From the NCBI GenBank assembly GCA_937907415.1, contig CALCHY010000374.1, positions 30,791-94,790 of the forward strand: a stretch of 64,000 nucleotides of DNA. The letters run 5' to 3'. Shown in pieces: positions 36,580 to 44,753 of the stretch; position 1 is the stretch's first letter; each line of letters begins with the position of its first letter. A program made the translations under genes and the position numbers. The stretch comes from an uncultured Trueperaceae bacterium (lineage in GTDB: Bacteria > Deinococcota > Deinococci > Deinococcales > Trueperaceae). The notes below the pieces were generated by a model, which saw only the letters and a list, made by a program, of their open reading frames with translations, was not told the origin of the DNA and did no database searches.

Positions 36580-37944
36580 TTACTCCACCGCGGCGAGCAT
36601 GGCGCTAACGGCGGGGACCTTGACGCGTGGTCTACCGCGCGCCTCGCCAGCTGCCGTCTCCAACTCGTCGAGCAGTTTCCAGTCTTGAGCCGTGAACGGT
36701 TTGAGGCCGCGCTCGACCAGCAGGGCATCGAGTGCCGCCTGGCTTGGCTCTGGAGGTGTGGGGAGTTCGTCCTCGACCAACTTAGCAACGGTCTCCATGG
36801 CGCAGGCCTTGTTCGTTCCTATGACGCCGCTAGGCCCGCGCTTCACCCAACCAGCCACGTAGAGGCCGGGCACTGGCGCGCCGCCCTTGGCGTCTAGCAC
36901 GCGCCCCGACTCGTTCGGGACGATGGCGCTGCGCTCGTCGAACGGCACGCCAGGCAACGGCCGCGCCTGATAGCCGACGGAGCGGAAGACGAGCTCGGCG
37001 TTCAACTCCTCCGTAGCGCCGGTAGGCACCGCGGCGAGGCTGCCGTCTGGCCGGGCCTCGAGGCGGTTCTTGCCAAGGACCACGCTCGTCACATGACCGT
37101 TGCCCTTCAGCTCGAGCGGCGAGAGGAAGAAGCGGATGTGCACGCGGCGCGGTTTACCGCTCGGCGTCTGCTGCGAGAACGCCCTTAGTACCTCGAGGTT
37201 CTTCTGGGCGTTCACGTCGCCTTCGATGCCAGCAAGGCTCTCCGGCCCAACCTCGAGCTCCTCGGGGCGAACGTAGATGTCGGCGTTCGCTAGCTCGCCT
37301 AACTCGCGCAGTTCCTTGGTCGTGAACTTGGACTCCGCTGGACCGCGGCGCCCGATGATGACGATGTCCTCGATGGTCGATGACTGCAGGTGCTCCAGTG
37401 CGTGATCCGCGATGTCGGTGGTGGCTAGCTCGGCGACGGTCTTGGCGAGCACGCGCGTGACGTCGATGGCAACGTTACCAACGCCGACCACCACGGCGGT
37501 CTTGGCGCCAAGCGGCACGTGCAGGTCCTGGTAATCGGGGTGGGAGTTGTACCAGGCGACGAACTCGGTGGCCGACATGCTGCCCTCGAGGTCCTCGCCA
37601 GGAACGCCCAAGCGGCGGTCGTGCGACGAGCCGACCGTGAGGATGACGGCGTGATAATGCCGCCGCAGGTCCTCGAGCGTGAGGTCGGTGCCGAACTCGA
37701 CGTTGCCAAGGAACCTCACGTGCGGGTCCGCCAGTGTGCGGTCGTAGAGGCGCGTGACTGACTTCATCTTCTGGTGGTCGGGGGCTACGCCGTAGCGCAC
37801 CAGACCGTACGGCGTGGGCAGGCGCTCGATGATGTCCACTGACACGCCGTCACCCAGAGTCTTGACCAAGGCCTCTGCTGCGTAGAAGCCCGCTGGCCCC
37901 GCGCCGATCACGGCGATGCGTTTCACGGAAGAGCTACTGTCCAT
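36580..37944 (-). CDS. Ferredoxin/adrenodoxin-type NADP+ reductase, FprA-like
   Basis: FAD enzyme of the adrenodoxin reductase family, moving electrons between NADPH and ferredoxin. 454 residues. FAD-binding GxGxxG is VIGAGPAGFYAAEAL at the N-terminus, followed by LPTPYGLVRYGVAPDH. The NADP fold is VVVGVGNVAIDVTRVLAK, with IGRRGPAESKFTTKELREL, and the C-terminus has YVAGWVKRGPSGVIGTNKACA. I chose ATG 37944, since CATAAT lies 7 nt upstream; a longer frame to 38013 overlaps the divergent lysC promoter. It faces away from lysC. Confidence 0.93.
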   Translation of the reverse strand: MDSSSSVKRIAVIGAGPAGFYAAEALVKTLGDGVSVDIIERLPTPYGLVRYGVAPDHQKMKSVTRLYDRTLADPHVRFLGNVEFGTDLTLEDLRRHYHAVILTVGSSHDRRLGVPGEDLEGSMSATEFVAWYNSHPDYQDLHVPLGAKTAVVVGVGNVAIDVTRVLAKTVAELATTDIADHALEHLQSSTIEDIVIIGRRGPAESKFTTKELRELGELANADIYVRPEELEVGPESLAGIEGDVNAQKNLEVLRAFSQQTPSGKPRRVHIRFFLSPLELKGNGHVTSVVLGKNRLEARPDGSLAAVPTGATEELNAELVFRSVGYQARPLPGVPFDERSAIVPNESGRVLDAKGGAPVPGLYVAGWVKRGPSGVIGTNKACAMETVAKLVEDELPTPPEPSQAALDALLVERGLKPFTAQDWKLLDELETAAGEARGRPRVKVPAVSAMLAAVE

Positions 37945-37951
37945 GACTAAG

Positions 37952-37957
37952 ATTATG
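37952..37957 (-). promoter_or_regulatory. -10 hexamer CATAAT for the FprA-like reductase gene
   Basis: Minus strand CATAAT, 7-nt spacer, ATG at 37944; leaderless arrangement. It lies in the 69-nt space shared with lysC. Confidence 0.5.
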
Positions 37958-37997
37958 GCAGGTAACGGCGCCCTGGCACCCATCCCGGGCTGCGCGG

Positions 37998-38003
37998 TAA
38001 GCT
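37998..38003 (+). promoter_or_regulatory. -10 hexamer TAAGCT for lysC
   Basis: TAAGCT ends 10 nt before the lysC ATG at 38014. A transcript would have only a few leader bases. It is divergent from the FprA promoter about 40 nt away. Confidence 0.35.
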
Positions 38004-38013
38004 TCTCCGCCAT

Positions 38014-39342
38014 ATGGACGTTACCCCCGGCCCACTCGAAGCCATCCGTGAACCGTCAAGCGCTCGTAGGCCGCCGCCGTGGCCGACGCGCGTGCAGAAG
38101 TACGGCGGTACCAGCGTTGGGGACGTCGATCGCATAGGCAAGGTCGCCGCCCGCATCGAGCGGTCGGTGCTGGCAGGAGAGAAAGTAGTCGTGACGGTGT
38201 CGGCCATGGGGCGCACGACCGACCGGCTCCTGAGCATGGCGCGCGAGGTGACGGCGCGCCCGATGAGACGCGAGCTCGACATGCTGCTAGCGACCGGTGA
38301 GCAGCAGAGCATTGCGCTCGTTGCGCTCGCGCTGCAGGAGCGCGGGGTCGCGGCGCGCTCCGCCACCGGCATGCAGGCCGGTTTCCTGACTGACTCGCAT
38401 CACGGCACGGCCAGCATCCTAGAGGTCGACCCGCGACCGATTCTCGCGGCGCTAGAGCAGGTCGACGTGGTGGTGGTAGCTGGGTTCCAGGGAGCTGACG
38501 CTACCGGCGCCATCACGACGCTTGGACGCGGTGGTTCCGACACCACTGCCGTTGCACTGGCTGCGGCGCTCGGCGTGCCAGAGTGCGAGATATTCACCGA
38601 CACTGACGGCGTCTACACCACCGACCCGCACCGCGTGACGAGTGCAAGCAAGCTGGCGGTAGTCGATTACGACGAGATGATCGAACTAGCGAGCCTCGGC
38701 GCTAAGGTCCTGCACCCGCGGAGCGTGTGGTACGCCCGGCGCTATGGGGTGCGCATCCACGTGCGCTCGTCGTTCGGTAACGCGCCAGGCACGATAATCA
38801 CCCGACTGCAGCGCCCACAGGAGGGCAACATGAGCATGATCACCGACAAGCCCGTGACCGGGGTTGCCCTAGACATGAACCACGCACGCATCGACCTCCA
38901 CGAGGTGCCAGACAGGCCGGGCGTGGCTGGCCAGATATTCGCTGCGCTCGGGGGTGCGGACGTGAGCGTCGACATGATCATCCAGGGCGTGCGCGGCGCG
39001 GCGGATAGTCGCCAGCAGATGGCGTTCATCGTAGGTAAGGACATGGTCGCCGAGGCGCTCGAGGTGCTCGAGCCCGTCCTGCGTGAGATGGGCGCGCGCG
39101 CGGAGGTGGACGACGACGTTGCCAAGCTCTCCATCGTCGGCATCGCCATCGGTTCGACGCCCGGGGTGGCTGGACGCATGTTCGACGCTGTGGCGGCCGC
39201 CAACGCCAACATCGACATGATCACGACGAGCGAGGTGCGCATCAGCGTCCTCATCCCAGCAGAGAAGGCCCAGGCGGCGCTGGAAGCCGTGCACACCGCG
39301 TTCGGGTTGGACGCGGACGCCAGCGCGGTAAGCAGCGACTAG
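38014..39342 (+). CDS. lysC: Aspartokinase
   Basis: Phosphorylates aspartate, the entry to lysine, threonine and methionine synthesis. 442 residues, about 30 longer than usual at the N-terminus. The kinase motif VQKYGGTSVGDVDRIGKVA starts near residue 27, followed by VTVSAMGRTTDRLLSMA, the substrate segment GRGGSDTTAVALAAAL, and FTDTDGVYTTDPHRV. Two ACT domains fill the C-terminus (about 285-430). An in-frame ATG at 38830 with its own ribosome site would yield a separate beta subunit. The stop is 8 nt before the next gene. Confidence 0.94.
   Translation: MDVTPGPLEAIREPSSARRPPPWPTRVQKYGGTSVGDVDRIGKVAARIERSVLAGEKVVVTVSAMGRTTDRLLSMAREVTARPMRRELDMLLATGEQQSIALVALALQERGVAARSATGMQAGFLTDSHHGTASILEVDPRPILAALEQVDVVVVAGFQGADATGAITTLGRGGSDTTAVALAAALGVPECEIFTDTDGVYTTDPHRVTSASKLAVVDYDEMIELASLGAKVLHPRSVWYARRYGVRIHVRSSFGNAPGTIITRLQRPQEGNMSMITDKPVTGVALDMNHARIDLHEVPDRPGVAGQIFAALGGADVSVDMIIQGVRGAADSRQQMAFIVGKDMVAEALEVLEPVLREMGARAEVDDDVAKLSIVGIAIGSTPGVAGRMFDAVAAANANIDMITTSEVRISVLIPAEKAQAALEAVHTAFGLDADASAVSSD
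38830..39342 (+). CDS. lysC: Probable internally started aspartokinase beta subunit (ACT domains)
   Basis: An in-frame ATG at codon 273 of lysC is preceded by AGGAGGG (38819-38825), a better ribosome site than the gene's own start has. Translation from here gives about 170 residues holding only the ACT regulatory domains. Bacillus aspartokinase II and Thermus aspartokinase are known to make such an alpha2beta2 pair from one gene. The beta product here is inferred. Confidence 0.65.
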   Translation: MSMITDKPVTGVALDMNHARIDLHEVPDRPGVAGQIFAALGGADVSVDMIIQGVRGAADSRQQMAFIVGKDMVAEALEVLEPVLREMGARAEVDDDVAKLSIVGIAIGSTPGVAGRMFDAVAAANANIDMITTSEVRISVLIPAEKAQAALEAVHTAFGLDADASAVSSD

Positions 39343-39350
39343 GCGCTGGC

Positions 39351-39653
39351 GTGAGGGCAGACCGGCTCGAGCAGGTGTTCATCACGCAGAGGGGCGGCAG
39401 GTTGGAGCTGCTGCTGGTGCTCGAGTCGGAGGCGGGGGCAAGGGAGCGCGTAACCCTCGTCAGCCCAACGCCAGGGGTGAGCAGCGCCGCCGAGTTGGCT
39501 GCGGCCAGGTTCGTGGCGCGCTGGCTGTGGCAGCAAGGCTGTGTGCTGGCGCGCCTCGTGCGCGTAAGGCGCCACCGCGGAGGCAACCTGGAGGACGCCG
39601 CAGAGGTGCGTGACGAACTACTGCGCGAACTCGAGCGCCTGAGGCGAGAGTGA
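39351..39653 (+). CDS. Unrecognised 100-residue protein
   Basis: GTG start, 100 residues, no family recognised. The first half looks like beta strands (QVFITQRGGRLELLLVLES, ERVTLVSPTP); the second half is helical and basic, ending ELLRELERLRRE. No membrane or signal segment. The stop overlaps the NUDIX start as GTGA, so the two are translated together. It begins 8 nt after lysC and may be cotranscribed with it. Confidence 0.65.
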   Translation: MRADRLEQVFITQRGGRLELLLVLESEAGARERVTLVSPTPGVSSAAELAAARFVARWLWQQGCVLARLVRVRRHRGGNLEDAAEVRDELLRELERLRRE

Positions 39654-40123
39654 CGCGACCCGCGCCACGGTTGACGACCCTCGCGTACGTGCGGCGCGGC
39701 GACGAGACGCTGATGCTGCGCCGCGGTCCACTTCACGATCCGCGCAAGGGCATGTGGAACGGCCTAGGCGGCAAGTTCGAAGCCGGTGAGTCGCCTGAAG
39801 AATGTCTGCGCCGCGAGGTCGCGGAGGAAGCTGGCATCGAGGTGCTTGCCGCCGACCTCAAGGGCGTCATCACGTTCCCTGACTTCGACGGTGACACCGA
39901 CGTCTACGTGTTCGTGTTCGTTGTGACTAGCTTCCGCGGCCAACCGCGCTCGTCCAAGGAGGGCGACCTCTTCTGGGTGAAGACGGACCGCCTGCAAGAG
40001 CTGCAGCTCTGGGAAGGCGACAGGCACTTCCTGCCGTGGCTGAGCGCGGCTGGTTACTTCTCAGCGCGCTTCTCGTACGTTGACGGGCGCTACGTGGGTC
40101 ACGAGGTCGTGCACTACCCGTGA
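39650..40123 (+). CDS. NUDIX hydrolase, MutT/8-oxo-dGTP diphosphatase type
   Basis: 157 residues. The NUDIX box spans 41-63: GKFEAGE, then REVAEEAGI, matching GX5EX7REUXEEXGU in full. Upstream WNGLGGKFEAG and downstream PDFDGDTDVYVFVFV resemble MutT-like enzymes that clean oxidised nucleotides, but substrate cannot be fixed. It is coupled by GTGA overlap to the small protein before it and converges on the SCP2 gene. Confidence 0.88.
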   Translation: MTRPAPRLTTLAYVRRGDETLMLRRGPLHDPRKGMWNGLGGKFEAGESPEECLRREVAEEAGIEVLAADLKGVITFPDFDGDTDVYVFVFVVTSFRGQPRSSKEGDLFWVKTDRLQELQLWEGDRHFLPWLSAAGYFSARFSYVDGRYVGHEVVHYP

Positions 40124-40146
40124 CCTACGGTCACGGCGACTCCCGA

Positions 40147-40554
40147 TCAGCGACCGCCGCTACTGCTGCCGCCTTCAGGACCACCACCGTCGTTGGCGCC
40201 CGCGCCAGCATCGCCGCCCGCTTCCATGGCGGCGCGCGCTTCAGCTAGTTTCCTGCGGTCGACCATGCCGATCAGACGCTGCGCCAGGCCAACGTCGCCG
40301 CGGACCTTGAGGCGCCCCGCGACGACGGCCAGCATGGGGTTGAGCTTGCCGTCGAAGAGCAAGACGAGGTCGTCGTCGCTGACCCTGACGGTGACGTCCG
40401 GGCCAGCAGCAGTGCCCTCGTGGGCGCTAACGACGCCGTTCTCGATGACGTGATAGACGGGCTCCGAGATGTCGTACTGCACTACCGAACGGGGAGCGGC
40501 CGGGTCCACCTGCACCGCCTGCGGCACCTTCAGTAACAGCTCTTTCGCGTTCAT
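40147..40554 (-). CDS. SCP2 sterol-transfer family protein
   Basis: Small lipid/acyl-CoA-binding fold, 135 residues. Family pattern: VVQYDISEPVYHVIENGVVS, then DVTVRVSDDDLVLLFDGKLNPMLAVVAGRLKVRGDVGLAQRL (positions about 45-90; key parts DLVLLFDGKLNP and GRLKVRGD). The last ~22 residues are a Gly/Ser-rich low-complexity tail. The ATG at 40554 follows TACATT by 6 nt. It is divergent from the acyl-CoA dehydrogenases and may serve fatty acid use. Confidence 0.85.
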   Translation of the reverse strand: MNAKELLLKVPQAVQVDPAAPRSVVQYDISEPVYHVIENGVVSAHEGTAAGPDVTVRVSDDDLVLLFDGKLNPMLAVVAGRLKVRGDVGLAQRLIGMVDRRKLAEARAAMEAGGDAGAGANDGGGPEGGSSSGGR

Positions 40555-40560
40555 GTACTC

Positions 40561-40566
40561 AATGTA
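40561..40566 (-). promoter_or_regulatory. -10 hexamer TACATT for the SCP2 gene
   Basis: Minus strand TACATT, 6-nt spacer, ATG at 40554; leaderless arrangement. Confidence 0.45.
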
Positions 40567-40595
40567 GCAGCCGGAAGTGAGCCGACCGCCACCGG

Positions 40596-40601
40596 TATAC
40601 T
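40596..40601 (+). promoter_or_regulatory. -10 hexamer TATACT for the acyl-CoA dehydrogenase operon
   Basis: TATACT lies 34 nt before the GTG at 40636; the leader carries TAGGAG (40621-40626) as ribosome site, unlike the leaderless genes nearby. Confidence 0.5.
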
Positions 40602-40635
40602 CATTGAGGCAGAAGCGCCGTAGGAGTCGAACAGC

Positions 40636-41787
40636 GTGGATTTCTCGCTACCTGAAGAGCTGATCAGCATGCAACGCGCAGTCCGCGAGTTCGCGCGTAA
40701 CGAAGTTGGCGCCGTAGCAGCCCAACTCGACCGCGAACCGCGCTTCCCGTGGGAGACGCTGCGCAAGATGGGCGACCTCGGCCTGCTAGGCATGCTTACG
40801 CCAGCCGACTACGGCGGCGCCGGCCTCGGGCACCTCGAGTACGCCGTTCTCCTCGAGGAGATCGCGGCCGTCGACGCGTCCCACGCCACGATCATGAGCG
40901 TCACGAACGGCCTGCCGCAGTCGCTACTGCTCAAGCACGGCAGCGACGAGCAGAAGGAGCGGTACTTGCCGCGCTTGGCGGGCGGCGAGTGGATCGGCGC
41001 GTTCTGCCTCTCGGAACCGAACAGTGGGTCTGACGCCGTTGCCCTCGAGACGAAGGCAGTGGCTACCGCAGGCGGTTACATCCTCAACGGCACCAAAGCC
41101 TGGATCACTTCTGGCGGTGAGGCGCAGCTTTACCTCGTGCTAGCCAAGACGGAGCCGGCCGCAGGTGCGCGCGGCGTCACGTGTTTCCTCGTCGAGAAGG
41201 GCACGCCTGGCCTCAGCTTCGGGCTACCAGAGGAGAAGCTCGGCCAGCACGCCGCGTTAACGACCAGCGTCATGCTCGAGGACTGCTTCGTGCCAGAAGA
41301 CGCCGTGCTCGGCAACCTCGGGCAGGGGTTCGTCATCGCCATGAGCGGACTTGACGGTGGTCGCATCGGCATCGCTGCGTTGGCGGTTGGCATCGCTAGG
41401 GCCGCTTACGAAGCCGCCCGCGACTACGCGGCACAGCGCACCGCGTTCGGCAAGGCCATTCATGAGCATCAGGCGATCGGCTTCAAGCTCGCTGACATGC
41501 TCGTCGGCATCGAGGCGGCGCGCCTCCTCACCCACCGCGCTGCCTGGTTGAAGGACAAGGGGCAGCGCACGACGCGCGAGGCGGCCATGGCTAAGCTGGT
41601 GGCTTCCGAGACGGCCAACCGCGTCACCCATGCGGCCGTTCAAGTGTTCGGGGCGTACGGCTACACGAAGGAGTACCCGGTCGAGCGTTACTTCCGCGAC
41701 GCTCGCGTGACCGAGATCTACGAGGGGACGAGCGAGATCCAACGCATGGTGATCCACCGCCAGATCTACCGCGATTTGGAGCGCTGA
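40636..41787 (+). CDS. Acyl-CoA dehydrogenase, short-chain type
   Basis: FAD enzyme forming the 2,3-enoyl-CoA in fatty or branched-chain acid breakdown, passing electrons to ETF. 383 residues. Domain order: helical N-domain (SLPEELISMQRAVREFARNEV), FAD strand FCLSEPNSGSDA near 119-131 and KAWITSGGEA near 155, C-domain with FGKAIHEHQAIGFKLADM, VFGAYGYTKEYPVERYFRD, and the catalytic Glu in IYEGTSEIQRMVI. The GTG start has TAGGAG upstream. First of four genes dedicated to acyl-CoA oxidation. Confidence 0.93.
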   Translation: MDFSLPEELISMQRAVREFARNEVGAVAAQLDREPRFPWETLRKMGDLGLLGMLTPADYGGAGLGHLEYAVLLEEIAAVDASHATIMSVTNGLPQSLLLKHGSDEQKERYLPRLAGGEWIGAFCLSEPNSGSDAVALETKAVATAGGYILNGTKAWITSGGEAQLYLVLAKTEPAAGARGVTCFLVEKGTPGLSFGLPEEKLGQHAALTTSVMLEDCFVPEDAVLGNLGQGFVIAMSGLDGGRIGIAALAVGIARAAYEAARDYAAQRTAFGKAIHEHQAIGFKLADMLVGIEAARLLTHRAAWLKDKGQRTTREAAMAKLVASETANRVTHAAVQVFGAYGYTKEYPVERYFRDARVTEIYEGTSEIQRMVIHRQIYRDLER

Positions 41788-41806
41788 ACCCCGTTAGGAG
41801 CGAACC

Positions 41807-42946
41807 GTGATCGGCTTCGACCTGAGCGCAGAACAGAAGCAGTTCCAGAAACTGGCGCGCGACTTCGTGCGTGACGCGATCATCCCGGTCGCGAGCCAGC
41901 ACGACCGCGACGCTTCGTTCCCTACGGAGGTCCTGCAAGGCGCGCACGATGTCGGCCTCCTCAACGTCGGGGTGCCAACCGCGGCTGGCGGGCTCGGGTT
42001 GAGCCTGCTCGACGAGGCCATCTTGGGCGAAGAGTTCGGCTACGGCTGCATGGGCATCTATACGATCCTGATGGCGTCCGAGCTTGGCATGACCCCGCTC
42101 CTGCTGGCAGGCACGCCGGAACAGCACGAGCGCTTCCTCAGGCCGTTAACGACGGGACCGCGCCTCGCCGCCTTCGCGCTCTCCGAGCCCAACAACGGCT
42201 CCGACGCGGCCGGCTTGGCCACGAGGGCGGAGTTCGACGGCGACGACATCGTCATCACCGGCACCAAGACGTGGATCTCTAACGGCGGCAACGCCGACTT
42301 CAACGTCGTGTTCGCCTCCTTCGACCCGAGCCTCAAGCACAGGGGCACGGTCGCGGTGGTCGTCGAGACGAACAGGCCAGGTTTCCACGCCAACCAACTG
42401 CATGGGAAACTCGGGCAGCGCGCCAGCCCGACTTACGAGCTCGTGTTCGACGGCGTGCGCGTCCCGCGCGCGAACCTCCTAGGCGAAGTCGGCGAAGGCT
42501 TCAAGATCGCCATGCGCACCCTCGACCGCACGCGCGTGCCTGTGGCCGCCGGATCGGTTGGGGTCCTGCGCCGCGCTCTCGACGAGTCGCGGGCCTACGC
42601 GCTCGAACGCGAGGCGTTCGGCAGCAAGATCGCGCAGTTCCAAGCCATCCAGTTCAAACTCGCTGACATGAAGATCGCCCTCGAGACGGCGCGGTGGCAG
42701 ACCTACCATGCAGCTTGGTTGGCGGATAACGGCCGCCCACACGCGGAGGCCGCCGCGATCGCCAAAGCGTACGCCTCGGACCGCGCGTTCGCGGGCGCGC
42801 AGGAAGCCATCAACATCTTCGGCGGGTACGGCTACATGAGCGAGTACCCGGTGGAGAAGCTCATGCGGGACGTGAAACTCAACCAGATCTACGAGGGAAC
42901 CAACGAGATCCAGCGCTTGGTGATCGCACGCCACGTCCTACAATGA
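41807..42946 (+). CDS. Acyl-CoA dehydrogenase
   Basis: Second family member, 379 residues, resembling medium-chain enzymes. LSAEQKQFQKLARDFVRDAI, FALSEPNNGSDAAGLAT, TKTWISNGG, FGSKIAQFQAIQFKLADM, NIFGGYGYMSEYPVEKLMRD and the catalytic Glu in IYEGTNEIQRLVIARHVL. GTG start with TAGGAG upstream, 19 nt after the first dehydrogenase. Its electrons should go to the EtfBA pair encoded next. Confidence 0.93.
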   Translation: MIGFDLSAEQKQFQKLARDFVRDAIIPVASQHDRDASFPTEVLQGAHDVGLLNVGVPTAAGGLGLSLLDEAILGEEFGYGCMGIYTILMASELGMTPLLLAGTPEQHERFLRPLTTGPRLAAFALSEPNNGSDAAGLATRAEFDGDDIVITGTKTWISNGGNADFNVVFASFDPSLKHRGTVAVVVETNRPGFHANQLHGKLGQRASPTYELVFDGVRVPRANLLGEVGEGFKIAMRTLDRTRVPVAAGSVGVLRRALDESRAYALEREAFGSKIAQFQAIQFKLADMKIALETARWQTYHAAWLADNGRPHAEAAAIAKAYASDRAFAGAQEAINIFGGYGYMSEYPVEKLMRDVKLNQIYEGTNEIQRLVIARHVLQ

Positions 42947-43022
42947 CGGCGATGCGCGTAGCGCCGTTACGTTCCACAGCAAGCTTCAGCGCCAGCTACA
43001 GGCGCTCATGGAGGTTCGAGCA

Positions 43023-43778
43023 GTGAAGGCAGTAACCATCATCAAGCAGGTTCCAGACGCAGAGGCCCGCATAAGGGCCGCTGGCGGCGGAGTGAACCTC
43101 GACGGCGTCACCTTCGTCATCGACGGCATGGACGAGTACGGCGTCGAAGAGGCGATCCGCCTCCGCGAGGGCGGACTAGACCTCGAGATCGTTGCAGTGG
43201 CCCTAGGCCCGTCGCGCTTCGAGGACGCTCTGCGCACCGCCCTGGCGTTGGGCGCGGACAGGGCCGTGCACATCGAGACCGACGCCGTCCTCGACCCGAT
43301 CACACAGGCGCACGCGCTGGCTAAGTTCGTGGCGGCCGAGGGCGCGGACATGGTGTTCGTTGGCGGCAAACAGGCGGACTGGGACAGCGCGGCGCTCGGG
43401 CCAGCGCTGGCAGAAGTACTCGGCTGGCCGCACTCCGACTGGACGACGGCCTTGGCCATCAGCGGCGGCCAGGCTACCGTCACCCACGACACGGACGACG
43501 GCCACGAGGAGCTGACGCTGCCCCTACCCGCCGTGTTCACCACGCAACAGGGGCTCAACGAACCGCGTTACCCGACGCTCCCGAACATCATGAAGGCCAA
43601 GCGCAAGGAGCTCGCGAAGAAGGACCTCAGCGAGTACGGCGGCGGCGGCGCCCTGACCGAAGTGGTGGCGCAAGAGATCCAGACGCGCGACCGCCTTGGC
43701 AAGATCGTCGCCGGCGACCCAGCCACGGCGGCGAAGGAACTCGTCCGCCTGCTGCGCGACGAAGCCAAGGTCCTGTGA
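43023..43778 (+). CDS. etfB: Electron transfer flavoprotein beta subunit
   Basis: Part of the heterodimeric ETF that collects electrons from acyl-CoA dehydrogenases. 251 residues. Landmarks: VTIIKQVPDAEARIR at the start, NLDGVTFVIDGMDEYGVEEAIRLRE, and the signature LPAVFTTQQGLNEPRYPTLPNIMKAKRKE (key parts NEPRYP and KAKRKE). I chose GTG 43023 because GGAGG lies 8 nt upstream; the in-frame ATG at 43008 overlaps that site. Followed closely by etfA. Confidence 0.94.
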   Translation: MKAVTIIKQVPDAEARIRAAGGGVNLDGVTFVIDGMDEYGVEEAIRLREGGLDLEIVAVALGPSRFEDALRTALALGADRAVHIETDAVLDPITQAHALAKFVAAEGADMVFVGGKQADWDSAALGPALAEVLGWPHSDWTTALAISGGQATVTHDTDDGHEELTLPLPAVFTTQQGLNEPRYPTLPNIMKAKRKELAKKDLSEYGGGGALTEVVAQEIQTRDRLGKIVAGDPATAAKELVRLLRDEAKVL

Positions 43779-43796
43779 CAGGTGGAGGAGACTAGC

Positions 43797-44753
43797 GTGA
43801 CCCTAGTAGTAACCACGTCAGCGAGCGCGCGCCTACAGCGCAGCGCCCTTGAGCTGCTCAGCGTAGCGCGGCAGCTGACCGCCGCTGAGCCCTACGTTGC
43901 TGTTATCGGACCCCGCGAGGCCGCTGACGCCATGGCCGCCTACGCCGCCGACGTGCGGCACGTTGAGTTGCCACAGCCGCTCACGGCGGAGGCCGTCACG
44001 AGCGCCGTTACTCAGCTCGCGCAGGAACTCGGTGCGACGACCGTGCTCTTCTCGGCCAACCGCCTAGGGCAGAGCGTTGCTCCGCGCGTGGCAGTTAGGC
44101 TCGGCGCGGCGCTGCTGGAGGACGTCACGGCCGTCGACGCCGTCGGCGACCAGCTGCAAGCCAAGCGCCTCAGCTACCTGTCGCGCGTGACAGAGACCGT
44201 CAGAACGGCGGCGGGCGTCAAGGTGCGTGTCGTGAGCGTCAAACCGAACATCTTCAGGCCAGCCGAAGCTGGCGCGCACGGCAGCGTTACCGAGTTCGCT
44301 CCCACCCTGGCGGCCGCGGACGCACGGGTCAAGGTCGGCCAGCGCTCCGCCGCCAGCGCGGGACGCGTGCCGCTGGAGGAAGCGAAAGTCGTGGTTGCCG
44401 GCGGGCGCGGTCTTGGCAGCGCGGAAGCGTTCACGCGCGACGTCGAGTCGCTAGCTGACGCGCTGCACGCTGGCGTGGCAGCCACGCGCGCCGTAGTCGA
44501 CGCCGGCTGGCGCCCTTACGACGAGCAAGTCGGCCAGACGGGCAAGAGCGTTAGCCCCAACCTCTACATTGCCCTCGGCATCTCGGGCGCCGTGCAGCAC
44601 CTCTCCGGCATGAACCGCTCGAAGGTGATCGTGGCCGTCAACAAGGACGCTGAGGCGCCCATCTTCAAGGTCGCGGACTACGGCATCGTCGGCGACGTCG
44701 CGGCGGTGGCTCCTGCCCTGCGCGAGGCGGTGACGGAGCTCTTGGGCTCATGA
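43797..44753 (+). CDS. etfA: Electron transfer flavoprotein alpha subunit
   Basis: 318 residues, carries the FAD. The C-terminal FAD domain is clear: [25 protein letters not shown] segment [26 protein letters not shown] (key part [21 protein letters not shown]), [23 protein letters not shown], and [12 protein letters not shown] 43797 has GGAGGAG 6 nt upstream. The stop overlaps the GNAT/C39 gene start as ATGA. Confidence 0.94.
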   Translation: MTLVVTTSASARLQRSALELLSVARQLTAAEPYVAVIGPREAADAMAAYAADVRHVELPQPLTAEAVTSAVTQLAQELGATTVLFSANRLGQSVAPRVAVRLGAALLEDVTAVDAVGDQLQAKRLSYLSRVTETVRTAAGVKVRVVSVKPNIFRPAEAGAHGSVTEFAPTLAAADARVKVGQRSAASAGRVPLEEAKVVVAGGRGLGSAEAFTRDVESLADALHAGVAATRAVVDAGWRPYDEQVGQTGKSVSPNLYIALGISGAVQHLSGMNRSKVIVAVNKDAEAPIFKVADYGIVGDVAAVAPALREAVTELLGS

